Shown one piece after another: positions 1-12,200 of a DNA stretch of 64,000 nucleotides. The position numbers were made by a program, and so were the translations under genes. Source of the stretch: Babesia bovis T2Bo (lineage: Eukaryota > Apicomplexa > Aconoidasida > Piroplasmida > Babesiidae); contig NC_010574.1 of NCBI RefSeq assembly GCF_000165395.2, forward strand, positions 1,054,001 through 1,118,000. Direction: 5' to 3'. Positions within the stretch are counted from its first letter, which is position 1, and every line of letters starts with the position of its first letter. The notes under the pieces are model-generated. The model had not been told where the DNA came from, made no database searches, and saw nothing but the letters and a program-made list of their open reading frames with translations.

Positions 1-163
1 AGTACCACGAAAAACAACTAAATCTATGCAATAACCCGGGAAAAAAGTATATTACATTATTAACGAATTTCACGAAAGATGATATGTGATATACATCCCG
101 AAAAGGCTAATGGATTCCAAAATAACATTTGAAATATTATTATCTAATATTCCTAACAGTAGT

Positions 164-621
164 TCATGCAGCCGTTTCCTTAATACGAGCCTGCTCCTGC
201 TTTATAATCGTGCGTTCAATTTCATCACGCTGCGGTGGTATAAAAAAGTTGATACAAATCAAAATACATATATCTAGATACTAAAACATACCAACATACA
301 GTGGTGTAGCCACGTAAACCTGTCTGAGATAATTTCGTCCATGTTGAGTTTCTTATAGCGACGCGTCCAGTATGCTTGCTGAGGAACATGAAAATACAAT
401 TATAAAATAGGATTAGTCAGACAAATATTAACCAAGTAACTAAGGATACCGTAGATCAACATACCTTGCAATAGTTGTAGATATAAGGTGATGCGATGAT
501 GCTTAAGCAAGTGATGCCGAGTAATCGGCTTCCGCGCTTGGCGTGTGATGGCGACATTTGTTTTTTTCGGACCAATATATATAATGTATCTTTCGTTATT
601 ATATATAAGCTGTAGGGGCAA
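164..621 (-). CDS. small basic protein, probably mitochondrial, unknown function
   Basis: Three exons on the minus strand (621..465, 374..292, 229..164) join in frame to give about 101 residues. The product is rich in Arg, Lys and His, with no membrane segment, and ends in a charged helix (RDEIERTIIKQEQARIK). The start is the only ATG in the first exon frame. Splice sites are GT-AG: the first intron is 90 nt with acceptor ..CAGCAAG, and the second is 62 nt. Size and basicity recall small mitochondrial ribosomal or respiratory subunits, but I do not recognise the family. It is divergent from the helical-repeat gene starting at 1092. Confidence 0.5.
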
Positions 622-1091
622 TTCCTCTTGGGTCAGATGACATACATGATCACCCCCTTCAGAAGGTTATTACACGTTTATATATTATACAGTAATCGAT
701 TTCATTTTATTTTTAACACCAATTTGATCAACAATTTGGCATCTAATATGTGTAGCACAATTCAAGGGATATTAATATACCGCTCTGACATTTGATGCGT
801 TACACACCTTATTGTTCCCTATGTCATATTTTATATTGATATATGCAATGTAAAATCTTGAAGTAATACACATATCCAATAGTGTTTCACCAACAATTGC
901 CGTTTCGTGAATCTGAGTTAACCACAGTATATTTACGCGTAAAGACACAACTAAGCCTACAAATACTTATGCCTCACAGTTGCATAAAAATGCTCCATTG
1001 TCGCTGTTTTCATAATTGGAGCTTAATACTCTAGTAGTATTATCACAGAAGCCCGGGAAGGGCGCTTTATATTTTATTTTATCGCAAGAGG
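622..1091. promoter_or_regulatory. divergent intergenic region
   Basis: This gap separates two divergently transcribed genes and should hold both promoters. It is AT-rich, with no reading frame, RNA or repeat that I can support. No specific motif is claimed. Confidence 0.4.
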
Positions 1092-3422
1092 ATGATTTAC
1101 CCGCTGCGCAAGTGCGCGCTTTCACAATCTCAGCGTAGAATCTTGCAGAAAAGAGCTAATCTACGATTTTATGCAACTTCCGCTGACGCTGAGCCGCTGG
1201 TGAAACCATGTGCGTTCAGTAGATCGGACTGGGAGCGCCGACGTATACAGGAAGAGGCCACTTGCGCTGACTCAAGGGTGGATTCTGATGGCTGGCAGTC
1301 TCTTATGCGTAGCCAACGTGGCTTTGGTCGGCCACATACACATAAGAGCAAAATTGGTACTAGTTTTATTGCCCGTCTTCAGGTATTTTGCGTTACATAA
1401 GGTACAATGTTTGCAGAATGTAAACAACAATACACCGGAAAGTGAGCTTAGGAATCTGCTGGTAGAAATATCACTTCACATCGATGAGTTAAACGAGTAC
1501 GAACTGGTGGATATTGGATATTATTTAACTAGAGTGAATTCGCCAGAATGCCCGCTGGTCGTAGAACCCATACTGCATCGCTTCTTTTCATTACCCGAAC
1601 GACATTCTTGTTTAAATGGAGTATACATTCACAGGTAGGCCGCAACACCTGATGTTATATTAGTTGTAGGCTCCTGAGAACCATGTTTATCTACCAAGAC
1701 GTGACATATCGCGTATGGGTCTATGAGATTGCTCAAATCGTCGGATTGAAACATAGGCACATGCTTATGCGTGACGTGCAACTGGTTATTGATGATCTAT
1801 CGCTATTTTACGATGCAGCTGCACAGGGCGCTTTGACCAAGTTTGAAGGGGTGCTCATTAAACGTGCTAACGAGTTAGAGATTAATCGTTTACCATTAGT
1901 CATCCATGCCTTAGGTAGGTTGCAGTCGTTACACATAAATATACATCTAGGCCGCTGCGGATATAATACTGTTGATGTAGCTCGTGTGGTTCATGAGATG
2001 TACCTTGCTAAGCGCGGGCATCCTGATTTCTACAAGTGTCATCTTATAGGCTTGTTGCTCAAGGGATACGCTCAATTCCATTTTCATCCTGGGATGCATT
2101 TCATGGACGATGCGTGGATGCATATACGCGATAGTGTAAGTACTGCGGAGTTCAAGTACCTATCCTGGTTGTCTGAGTCTTTCCTTCGAATGCGTCTTGT
2201 AGATCACGCGCCGTTAGTGCTGGATGAGCTTTTAAAGAAACATGAGCTATTGAGCCATCTAGAATACACAGATTTCATATCGGGATGCTGGTCTATACAA
2301 ACACATATACTATCACGGGAGTTTGCCAAGTACCTTGTACCGGGCTCAATGTGGCAGTTGGATGCATTATCTCCGGATGAGCTAACCAGGGTATCCAACC
2401 CCAACACTTTGCGCACGCTGTATCGCTATTACCACATGTTGTTGAGAGCAGTCATGTGCAACATGGGCACCAAAATATATGGCTCCACACCACCGTATAG
2501 AGCTACGCAATTCGAGCTGCTGACTCGTTTGCTGGTGATATATCCTAATCCTAGGGATTTTAGGGATATATTGCCATTACGAAAGTTCGACGCCGTATAC
2601 CCCAAGATAGAGATACCAGGTAATCGCCATGTTCCTAAGCTCGGTACACTGGAGTTCATTTTTCAGGATTATAGTCCATTAAGAGCATCACGTTTCTTTG
2701 GTGAGGGGCATGATCTTGAAAGCGCACTGTCTAGTACGCTCTCTGAGGTTGCGGATGTTGATTTCATGGAAATAGATTTGAAACACAATTCACCTTGGGT
2801 AGATGCAACTACTTCCAATGGACCTAATGAGGACACTATTCACGGTTTTGCATCATGTGGGACCAATAAGGTCGATCCTGATGAAGTATCTCCGGTGGGA
2901 TCTGAAGACCAACCACTGCTAACACCGTTGCCAGCAATACTCAAGACATACCTCCACTCTATATTCTTTAGGACACCTGCGTTGGCGCCAAGAGGTATAC
3001 GCATATTGCTACAGGGACTAGTGAGGATCCATTTTGAACTCAGGGAAGATTGCATTGTAGAACCTGACCTGCTCCCACATGTGAAAACAAAACATTACAA
3101 CCGACCGCTTTCACATGCTATAGTACGCGAGGTTTATCGCAAGCTAGCCTGTTACAACACTGATGACTTGCTCATCACACTTTACTGCATGTTACAGTTA
3201 CGTATGTTACACCTGGAGTTAGCACCTACTATGCTACAACAACTTACGGGAATGTGGGCTCACCAACTGGAAGATGGCCTGCTGAATTGTGCTCAGCGTG
3301 AACATGTAAGAGTGTTCTATGAGACTTTGTTACACAATGAGCCTGAGGTATACACAGGGCTACGTGGACAGGCGCTAGATACGATACTGCAATACTGCCC
3401 GCTTCCAAATATTACAGCTTGA
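1092..3422 (+). CDS. helical-repeat (heptatricopeptide/RAP-like) organelle protein
   Basis: Exons 1092..1382, 1417..1634 and 1670..3422 join in frame across 34-nt and 35-nt GT-AG introns to give 753 residues. The N-terminus is Arg/Ser-rich with few acids, like a mitochondrial presequence (RRILQKRANLRFYATSA). The rest is a series of amphipathic helical units such as LRNLLVEISLHIDELNEYELVDIG and WLSESFLRMRLVDHAPLVLDELL. Residues about 420-480 are acidic and look disordered. This pattern fits the apicomplexan HPR/RAP group, which is linked to mitochondrial RNA and fragmented-rRNA handling. No RAP domain is clear, so the group assignment is an inference. Two further genes of the same style lie at 16670-18776 and 24074-25991. 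Confidence 0.7.
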
Positions 3423-3484
3423 TGTACCCTAAGGTAACACAACCTATTAGCATATATCTCTATGAGAAAAATTAAGATCTTTTA

Positions 3485-6400
3485 CTACAGTCTGTTGTAT
3501 CGCGCCATTACTGCCAATACGTTGGCTGTCTCTAGTGAACTCAAGCTAATTCCTGAGTCCTTGAGCCAATACCCTAATATGAATCTGTTAGGGTGTATAC
3601 GTGATGTCGTTGCAGGTCTATAGTCTTTGGAATCCAAATTAGATTCCGTAATATCAAAATCCATAACGCTAGAATCATTGCCGTCTGTTAGTGCATTGCC
3701 ATGGCGGGTTTCCTCGCCGTTGTCAGGGTACAGCACTTCGTCAGCCCAAATAGAACGTACACTTCGGTGCTTAGAATAAGAATCACAGAAACGAATGAAA
3801 TCTTTAGGGAAATTCGAATTCATTTGGTCGGAAACCGTTGTGTGGTATTTACCCAGGAGGTCGACAGTCCTTTTAACCGCCGACTTACAAAAGTCACTAC
3901 CACCATAAACAGTATCACACGTATATAACCTCTTGGCTATCCATTGATCCACTGTATCCCGGATATCATGCGGATCATCTTGCGGTGTCGATTTTTCCTT
4001 GGGTGGCTGGGATAGAAGTTCCTGTAAAATGTAGGACTTGTATATATGAACCAATTGCGATGCATTGTGTTTATTAAGGACTATGTTAGTGTCGCGAGGG
4101 ATGCATAGGGCCATAGAACCCATAAGATTACATGGTTCTATATAAAAATTTTCTGTCTTTTCACCTGACATTCCAGATTCGTCAATATAAGTAGCGTTAA
4201 GGTATCCCGATTCTGCAAGACCATACCCCAAACAACGCTCTGGTGTAAGGACTTCATGTAAATTCCATGCTGTCCATATCAGGTCAAATGGTAACTTCTC
4301 AATGTTACCAATGGGAACGCTGAACATGAAACCAAGGTCTTTCACTTTCAAGCTAGCTAGAGTAATGTAGTCCAATAGACTATAGTAATCACCCCCAATA
4401 GCTTTCTGTATTACATCATTACGTAGAGATCGCTTAAAAGCATTGGATTTACAAATGCCGACGAAATTCAACCCGATGTTGTGAACGTATAATTTATTAT
4501 CAAGTAGCGATCCGAATGGGTTGTAGCTAAAACAGTTGCCATTCCATGAAAGGAAGTGTTTAATGTATCCAACGTCACCATAAAAAATTGACAATAAAGC
4601 CGAATGATTTTGGTAAAACTTCGTCGTCTGGGCATACAGATACGATGGATTAATTACACGAAACCATTCGACGATGGGTTTTACGTGTTGTCGGTAGTAT
4701 AAAATATGCGTCCACCACTGACTAACATATGACATGCAGAATGCAATAAAAAAGCCAAATATTATACTCAACATCGTCAGACGCTCACGATCCTTTTTGC
4801 AGTGGGCGATTCCAAAAAAACAACTGTTTAGCGTTACTGCACTCTTGATAGCAAGCAGAATTGAAAACATTCTACTGGTAATATGCAGCCATTCATCACG
4901 CGTGATGATGTACAAGCTCCAAACAAAACAAAATATAACGGCTAATAACCAAACCACGTCAAACACACGAAGCCAGTCGCTTAGCGATATCATGGGTGTA
5001 TATTTTTTCCCCACCCTTTTAACAAGTTCCTGTGTTATTGGTAATAACAAGCTACGTTTCTCCGCATCCATGCCGCTTAGGCACTTTGCCAGTGTTTTAT
5101 CCACATTATTGAGGCGGTCACATGTCTGATTAATCGCATTAACTAATTTTGCGATATTACCGTCAATATAGTTGACGGCCACGCCATGCTTCGCAGAAAG
5201 CTGGCTAATCTGCTTTACTATATCTTTGATATCTTCAATCGCTTTGTTATAAGTTTCTCCATTTTCATCCATATAGTGCTGCAGTTTACATATGGTTTCA
5301 CACTGCTTGGAATAACGTTCTTTTAAAACTCCTTCGACTTCTGAAAGTTTCATGCAATAATTATTGTATTCGCAGTTCAACCAACTAAGGCATTCTCTTA
5401 GACTACACATTTGCTCTTTAACATCCGTTATTTTGCAGCATAGCGACTTTAGTTTGGAACTAATGCTGTTTCTATTATCTGTTTCCTTTCCTTTCTCATC
5501 TGAGCACATGTTCATGAGCATAGACAATGAGCAATTACATTCCGAAATTAGAGTAGAAATAGGCTTGTTGTATATGCATTTCCCCATGTAACCTGTAGTG
5601 TCTTCGTTAGTACATTGAACAGGGTTGGGACTACTTTCCTCACTGCTGCCATTAATATGTTTAGTAATCTGGCTGATGATGCACGCTAATGATTTGCAAC
5701 ATGGATTCGAGCACGATTTGCCAGTACTCATGGTTGACTCCCCATGACATTCACCAATAGTACAGTTATAAAGAAGAAGTCCGAGAATCGCTTTATTATC
5801 GCTCTGCTCTTTGCAAAAAGCTTTCCTATTATTCGACTTCTGCACGTCAGAAAATGATCTGAAGAATGTTTTCAGTTCAGAGCAAATATCATTTATGCAT
5901 TCTATTTTCCCGGTGGTGCTTGCTGGACATAATTTCTCTAACTTTTCGGTCAGGTCTTTTAGACAGTTAGACATTTTGTCAAAACATGTAGATAAGTTTT
6001 CATTTTCCTTTATACCGAAAAGATTACTTACCCCTTTAACTATCTCCATTGTACATCGATCTACAAGGCCGTTTTCATAGATGTGTTTGTACAGACATTT
6101 GCACTCATCTCCCTTGTGTTTCTTTGAACACCACATACAACGGTTGGGAACGTTAATCTTATTTGACTCGATATATTGTGATAGTGCGTTAAAGTTCCTT
6201 GAAATAGGCACCGGCCGATTCAACAACTGATCTACCATATCTAACTTTTCGGAGCTATAATTGACGTTTGTCCATAACGCAGTTAAGTCTTCAGGTTTGG
6301 CAGTGGATTTTTTACTGTTTCTCAGTATAGTAGATAGGAGTGTTATTGCATCTCCTAGGAGAGTGTCACCGGTATTATTAGATCGCACTGTGTCATGATA

Positions 6401-8695
6401 CCATCGGGATAAAATTTCATATAGCTGATGAGAATATTTGCAACAGTTGCACGTCTTATTCTCCTTTTTACATAAACAGTTGCCATCGTCAGACGAAACG
6501 CTTGATCTCATTACTTGGATGTAACACGATATCAATAGTATTAAACATCTTATGGTAGACAAACCTATAATTCCACTTTCGAAGCCAATGCTCAATTGTA
6601 ATATGATTGTGGGTGCGCTGCACTGTATCTCGTGAAGTACCGCGTAGCATTTACACAACATCAGTAAACAGCTGCAACCACATACAGCTTTCGGATCTAA
6701 CTTATCGACGTTGCATGGGTTGCATACATAATCAGTAGAGTACTTTGACACCACCTTTAAGATCGTACTTTCCAAGCCACCCATACACTTTAGTAGTAAA
6801 ATGAGCTCCTCGATAGCACATAACCGGGTGCGCATGACTAAAACCACGACCATTGATCCGTCAAGAACATCACCCGCAGCGGATAAAGAGAACTCTGGTT
6901 TGTTGTAATCAAGTTCTGCAGAGTCGTTTATAACCTCTGTCAATGGAGAAACATTAGTAACGCAGATGTCTACCATGCATTTGATCGCTTCTACAATCGA
7001 TTTCATAGCTGGAGAAAGGGTTTTTTGTGAAGGAAATTGCATCACATTTTTAATGGGAGTAGGTGAACCAGAAGGAGAGGCAGCAACAGTCACAGTGGGC
7101 ATAGTGGGTGTTACTTCGGCTACCTTATCATTCGTAGTGACGCCTTCAGTGCTGATAGACGATTCAGTAGAGCCACAATGGAAGGACGCTAATATTGACG
7201 CCGCTGAAGCTGCACTATTAACTGCGTAAATACAATCAACACAGTCTGCAGAATCGTGTTTGTCCCATGTTGACTTGATGCACTTGCACTTTTTGCAAAA
7301 GGCATCCATTTTTTTTTGGAGCGCCTTCATTGGACATTCTTTTGGTAATGACTCTATAAATTCCCCTTCAAGGTTCTTAGAAATAATGTTGCACTTGGTG
7401 GTGAAAGAAGTTATAGCTGATAATAAGTGATGCTTAGCAGTGGTAATGTCATCGTTAGTGACTGTCGGATTCTTGACTTCTGAGTCGCATTCATCATATG
7501 AAGATGTAGTGCTAGGCCTAGTTAACGCAACGCAACGAGCTACGGTTACCAAGACACTAAGACAGCTAAACAGGTCATTGTCCTCTTTCTCCCAAATGGA
7601 CCAAAAACCATGAGGCAACAAATACCACGGTTGCGGTTGACGAAAATTACAAGATGATGAAATTTTAGCAATTCGATTATCAAAGCAACGTTTCTTTTCG
7701 ACCATAGTGAGGTAACTTCTGTCATTAGGTGAACATCCTTCAGCTAAACCAGTATCGTTGGTTTCCCAATCCTCATCAGAATCAGACGACAGATCGCGAA
7801 TATAGAATACGAATAAGCAAAAGCAAACTATGCCGGTGATTACATGAGAGTACGCATTCACCAACCACAGCCCACTACTCAAAGGAACGCTTAGAATGAA
7901 TGACGATATGGCAAAACCACAAACATGCGACAAAGCCCAACCTATAGAACACAAAAAAGTGTTTCCTATAACCGAGACGTCCCAGAAATAACGGAAACCA
8001 ACTTCATTAGACATTTCCAAAAGTGCATTGTAATGCTGACCGGATTCAGTCTGGTAAAATATTGATATTACTGAAGCAGTAAGAAATGCAATAACCGTAC
8101 AAACAGCAGAATAGTGTCGTGTTATTGTGTATATTCCTTCTAAACGTGCTGCAGCAAGCGTTCGAGATACGATACGACGTGATAAAAGAAGACGAGGAAG
8201 GTACGATGACAAACAAGTGCCAATCAAAAAATATAACATATGGCGCATCATCAGTGTTATTTTACTCTTCTCATCCATGTTGAAACATAGGATTACAAAA
8301 CTTGCAAACAAACAGGAAGAGTAGAAGCTGACAAAGAAGAAGAGGAAGGCAAGAACCCATCGGTGACCAAATGGGTCATGACAGAAGCACAGGTAAACGG
8401 TTTGCAGCAACAAAGCACCAGATAATGATGCAGAAAAACGAAATATTGAACATTGTTTTAGACGCCTTACGTTAAACAATGACAATGCTATCATAGACAC
8501 GACATAGTATACACGCTTTACAAAGAACCACAGACCCTGTGCCTCAAGGTTACCATAGCCTGCAAAACGTAAAAGAACGTATGACTCAAAGTTTAAAAAA
8601 CCACCAAGAAGGCATGAGCTCGTTCCAATAAGAAAGCATACGGCAAAGCGAAGAACATTCTCATAAGAGGGTTCATTCCACCAAACAGTATCCAT
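3485..8695 (-). CDS. giant multi-pass cysteine-rich membrane protein A, unknown family
   Basis: A single exon of 1736 residues. Residues 1-300 carry about eight hydrophobic segments. A loop with the motif QPWYLLPHGFW sits near residue 360. A long middle part, about 380-1190, is rich in Cys pairs (CKKCKC, CNCCKY, CNPCC) with a Ser/Thr/Pro-rich stretch near 500-550. Three more hydrophobic segments lie near 1245-1350, followed by a soluble C-terminal domain of about 380 residues. Its neighbour at 9243-14717 has the same plan, and the same QPWxLLPxGxW motif at the same distance from its start, so the two are paralogues. I recognise no known family. A link to piroplasm multi-transmembrane surface or exported families is possible but unproven. 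It could be a transporter-like or surface protein. Confidence 0.85.
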   Translation of the reverse strand: MDTVWWNEPSYENVLRFAVCFLIGTSSCLLGGFLNFESYVLLRFAGYGNLEAQGLWFFVKRVYYVVSMIALSLFNVRRLKQCSIFRFSASLSGALLLQTVYLCFCHDPFGHRWVLAFLFFFVSFYSSCLFASFVILCFNMDEKSKITLMMRHMLYFLIGTCLSSYLPRLLLSRRIVSRTLAAARLEGIYTITRHYSAVCTVIAFLTASVISIFYQTESGQHYNALLEMSNEVGFRYFWDVSVIGNTFLCSIGWALSHVCGFAISSFILSVPLSSGLWLVNAYSHVITGIVCFCLFVFYIRDLSSDSDEDWETNDTGLAEGCSPNDRSYLTMVEKKRCFDNRIAKISSSCNFRQPQPWYLLPHGFWSIWEKEDNDLFSCLSVLVTVARCVALTRPSTTSSYDECDSEVKNPTVTNDDITTAKHHLLSAITSFTTKCNIISKNLEGEFIESLPKECPMKALQKKMDAFCKKCKCIKSTWDKHDSADCVDCIYAVNSAASAASILASFHCGSTESSISTEGVTTNDKVAEVTPTMPTVTVAASPSGSPTPIKNVMQFPSQKTLSPAMKSIVEAIKCMVDICVTNVSPLTEVINDSAELDYNKPEFSLSAAGDVLDGSMVVVLVMRTRLCAIEELILLLKCMGGLESTILKVVSKYSTDYVCNPCNVDKLDPKAVCGCSCLLMLCKCYAVLHEIQCSAPTIILQLSIGFESGIIGLSTIRCLILLISCYIQVMRSSVSSDDGNCLCKKENKTCNCCKYSHQLYEILSRWYHDTVRSNNTGDTLLGDAITLLSTILRNSKKSTAKPEDLTALWTNVNYSSEKLDMVDQLLNRPVPISRNFNALSQYIESNKINVPNRCMWCSKKHKGDECKCLYKHIYENGLVDRCTMEIVKGVSNLFGIKENENLSTCFDKMSNCLKDLTEKLEKLCPASTTGKIECINDICSELKTFFRSFSDVQKSNNRKAFCKEQSDNKAILGLLLYNCTIGECHGESTMSTGKSCSNPCCKSLACIISQITKHINGSSEESSPNPVQCTNEDTTGYMGKCIYNKPISTLISECNCSLSMLMNMCSDEKGKETDNRNSISSKLKSLCCKITDVKEQMCSLRECLSWLNCEYNNYCMKLSEVEGVLKERYSKQCETICKLQHYMDENGETYNKAIEDIKDIVKQISQLSAKHGVAVNYIDGNIAKLVNAINQTCDRLNNVDKTLAKCLSGMDAEKRSLLLPITQELVKRVGKKYTPMISLSDWLRVFDVVWLLAVIFCFVWSLYIITRDEWLHITSRMFSILLAIKSAVTLNSCFFGIAHCKKDRERLTMLSIIFGFFIAFCMSYVSQWWTHILYYRQHVKPIVEWFRVINPSYLYAQTTKFYQNHSALLSIFYGDVGYIKHFLSWNGNCFSYNPFGSLLDNKLYVHNIGLNFVGICKSNAFKRSLRNDVIQKAIGGDYYSLLDYITLASLKVKDLGFMFSVPIGNIEKLPFDLIWTAWNLHEVLTPERCLGYGLAESGYLNATYIDESGMSGEKTENFYIEPCNLMGSMALCIPRDTNIVLNKHNASQLVHIYKSYILQELLSQPPKEKSTPQDDPHDIRDTVDQWIAKRLYTCDTVYGGSDFCKSAVKRTVDLLGKYHTTVSDQMNSNFPKDFIRFCDSYSKHRSVRSIWADEVLYPDNGEETRHGNALTDGNDSSVMDFDITESNLDSKDYRPATTSRIHPNRFILGYWLKDSGISLSSLETANVLAVMARYNRL

Positions 8696-9242
8696 TTCCT
8701 AGAATGCATTGCAGACATGCTAAATGCTGAGGAATCAGCATTGTAGCTTCAACAGTCCCATGTTAAGCATCATACAGTTACCGAATCCAGTGTACCCATG
8801 AGAGGGAGGTCATGAATCAGTGCAATTAAATTAAATGTGTTAGAATAAAACTTTACAAAAAGAAACAACAGGCATATCATCTATAACTAATACCAGCATT
8901 TAGTATTTTGGATCTCAGGAAGAGTCCTCAACATTAGGTCATGCACATCAGTGTGTATAAGAAGATCGATGAATAAGAATAACACAATGTTAGACACTGC
9001 CTAATCATAACATATAGTATCTTATAACAATTCTAAGTATGTAATCGTTTTACTAATGCAATTAAAAGCGTTGTATGGCAAATGCTACACATGTTTCAGC
9101 TGTACTCTATGGAACAGTCCATAATGCATCAGAACTTAATAGTTATATATCTTAAAGCTCTTGTAGTCTCACAAGGTGGTAGATTAATACAGTGTATACA
9201 AATTAATGCCAAGTAAGGTAAACCTAACGACGCAAGTTTCTG
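8696..9242. other. intergenic spacer between the paralogous membrane-protein genes
   Basis: About 550 bases separate the start of gene A from the stop of gene B, both on the minus strand. It should contain the promoter of gene A and the 3' end of gene B. I see no reading frame, tandem repeat or structured RNA. Confidence 0.4.
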
Positions 9243-12200
9243 TCAGACGTTAGATGCACTAAGCATCACTTGTACAGTATCACTACTTACATTGATAGCG
9301 TTAAGACGTAGCCACTCTCCCAGAAAATGGCGCTCATGAGCACGATCGCAGTCTAAGTCAGCATTTTCCATTATAGTAAGCCCGCTCAAAGCATCCAAAG
9401 TATCACGTAACTGAGAGTGTACATCCAACGATATGTTATCACTAATTTGAGATTCCATGTGATCGTCCATTAGCGGTGTAACTTTCGGCGTATCAATGAA
9501 GTAGTCATCAACCTCGTCAGTCAGACCCTTGCAATATGTCTCAAATGATTGTATAACCTCTGCACCAGTGGTAAATACTTTGTCTGCATCGAGAGAACGT
9601 AGGTAACCTTGGAAACGCGTAACTGTTAGGTAGACAATAGAGTAACAATTCTCACTGTCGTTGTAATCATCCAAACAACTTTTCTTTTTACGAACCTGCC
9701 AGTTATACAGGCCTATTCTCACGTCATCTATTGAATACTCGTCTTCTTCATCACCCTCTTTTGAGGTAGTGGCACCACTACTTTCTTTTGACCAAGAAGA
9801 CCAATAGCTACGGTACTGGTCAGCAAACAAAGAAATCAATGCATTGCGTTGCTGTGGGTAACGTGGATAATTGGGCATGTAAGCAATGTCAATACATTTA
9901 CCGGCCATTTCGGATAAATGTGCTTTCTGGAACCCTATCAACACCCTTTCAGCACACAAGCTCTTGAAACCACCGCTTCCAAAGGAGTCCATGACCTCGC
10001 GGCTTACAACATTTAGTGCCTCAAGCATTACCATATAAAGTAAGTTATGGCCGCGCGTTATTACAGAACCTCGAGACCAAGCTTCCCAAAGAAGATCACG
10101 AGAGTATACAAACTCACTACCGGTCGGGATGTCTGTAACGAAGTTCCAGAATTTGGTCTCTCCGAGAGCAAAAGAACAATAGTCAAACAACAGTGAAATG
10201 TTAGTCTTCATCATACGCAGGACATAGGATTTGATGCGATAGTTGATACGCGCTAGAGGCCACGTTCGTAAAATATCAAGCTTTGCAACAGAATGAAGGT
10301 CGAGCTTGGGTGCCAAACTGACGCTGAAAATGCTGCGATCGTATGTCATACTTCCTGATGCGAACAAGTTCCACAGTGCCGTAAAGTCAGCCTTTACTAC
10401 ACTACGCAATCCCTGAGAATATAGACCAGTGTGTTTGATTGTGGTATCAATATAATCAGGGTGGAGAACACGGTGTTGACGGCTGTAATCCAAAAAATGG
10501 GACTTGATACGCCAATTGTATGCGTAACTCTGGCAGAACCATGATATTGCAATACTCATTAAAATGCCTAGAACGATTGAAACGTTCATTAAGTAGACTC
10601 CACGACGTGGATTGTTTGCAAATGTAGTCAAACCGACCAAAACAAGCACTGCTGCTACTATGGCAGTGGTAATAGCCAAAACCCGATAAAATAATAGATC
10701 CCCAAGAATTCTCAATGCTGGGACCGTGGTCATCCCAATGCAGCATACTATCAATAAAAGGATGAGTATGCAGTTCATCCATAGGGAGTGGTAAAACAAC
10801 TTCTCACGTTCTGTGCGACAACCCTTGGATAGATAAGAAAAAAACTGGCAGATTAATCGTTTCATAGATACCATGTGCGAATTTTTACGTGCAATATCTA
10901 TATGAATAGTGGCGTTCCTAGTTCTTTGGTAAACGTCAGATAGTAGCGTGCCAATGTCATCCATCAGCCTAGAGCAATCATCGATCGTAGTGTAGTGATG
11001 ATTGAGTGATGACGTGTATGACAAACTTCGATACCCTAGTCTGTTTTGCCTATACTCAAGATTTCGGCACGCAGCGGTAAGGTTTTGCACATTGCTCGAT
11101 TGCCGGTCAACAGTAGCTTTCAGACAACTGTACAACGCCTTAGCCTTGGATAACGCTGAAGCAACTAAAGCGCACGTCGCACATATCAACAACTTGTAGA
11201 TTTCAGTGATACTGGAATGTAATACTCCTATGCATTTTGAGTCTTCCTTTATAATCTTAATCGATTCACATATGGAACAAATTGTGTTCTTTATGGAATC
11301 ACAAAACGGGGAAATTAATTTTACGTTATCAGCCAAGCACCTAGGCAACAAACATGATGTATGTTTATCAGCCAGTTTATTCCGTTTTCCATGCAGGGAA
11401 TCCAGCGTGCAACCGATACAGTGGGTCGAAGTATCACTGCTTTTGGAACGAGTTTTAGACTTAGAGCCTTCTGAAGAATTATATAACATATTCATCACAA
11501 AGCACGTTATCTTATTAACGCATTTTGGCTTTGTGACAACATTTTCTTTATTACTGGATTTTCTTACAAATCTCTTAAACTTTGTTAAAAATTGCTTGAT
11601 GGAGCAAATATTTGTGTAGATGGAATATTTCTCCTTTTTGTGTTCATTAGATTTGCAATAGTTGCTCTTGATAAAGCAGTATACAGTACACGATAACATA
11701 TGCGTGAGTGATGCTATCGATCCAATGAGGTTATTACAGCCACTGCACTTAGATACAGCATCACCACATTTCGTAATCATATCCTTACAATTTGACTCAT
11801 CCGATGTGCCATGACATTTCCACACTTTCATATCCTTTTCACATAAACACAATTCATATGGATTCAACTTTGCCTCCGTCAGAAAACATCTTTTTTCCTC
11901 ATCTGGAGCCTCATTACATTCACATTTCTTAAATATGTCATTGATCTTTTCACAAGGATCATCAGCCATACAATGTATACACTGACATTTAGGGTATTTG
12001 CAATCCGCCTTATTGCAACAGTTGTCCTTGGCACATTGATCTTTATCTTTACATTCACAACGCTGTTTCTCATAATCGTAACTAAAACCAACAGATAACC
12101 AATTTAGTAAAGACCATCCAGATTGAATAGCAGTATCGACAGCTTTATTTATGTTTAATTTTAAGGGACTGAGTTTCTCGAGAATGATGGATGGAATCTT

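Noticed and set aside
4734..7229. Several plus-strand frames of 75-131 codons opposite membrane protein A
   Set aside because: They are antisense shadows of a 1736-codon frame with no recognisable motifs.
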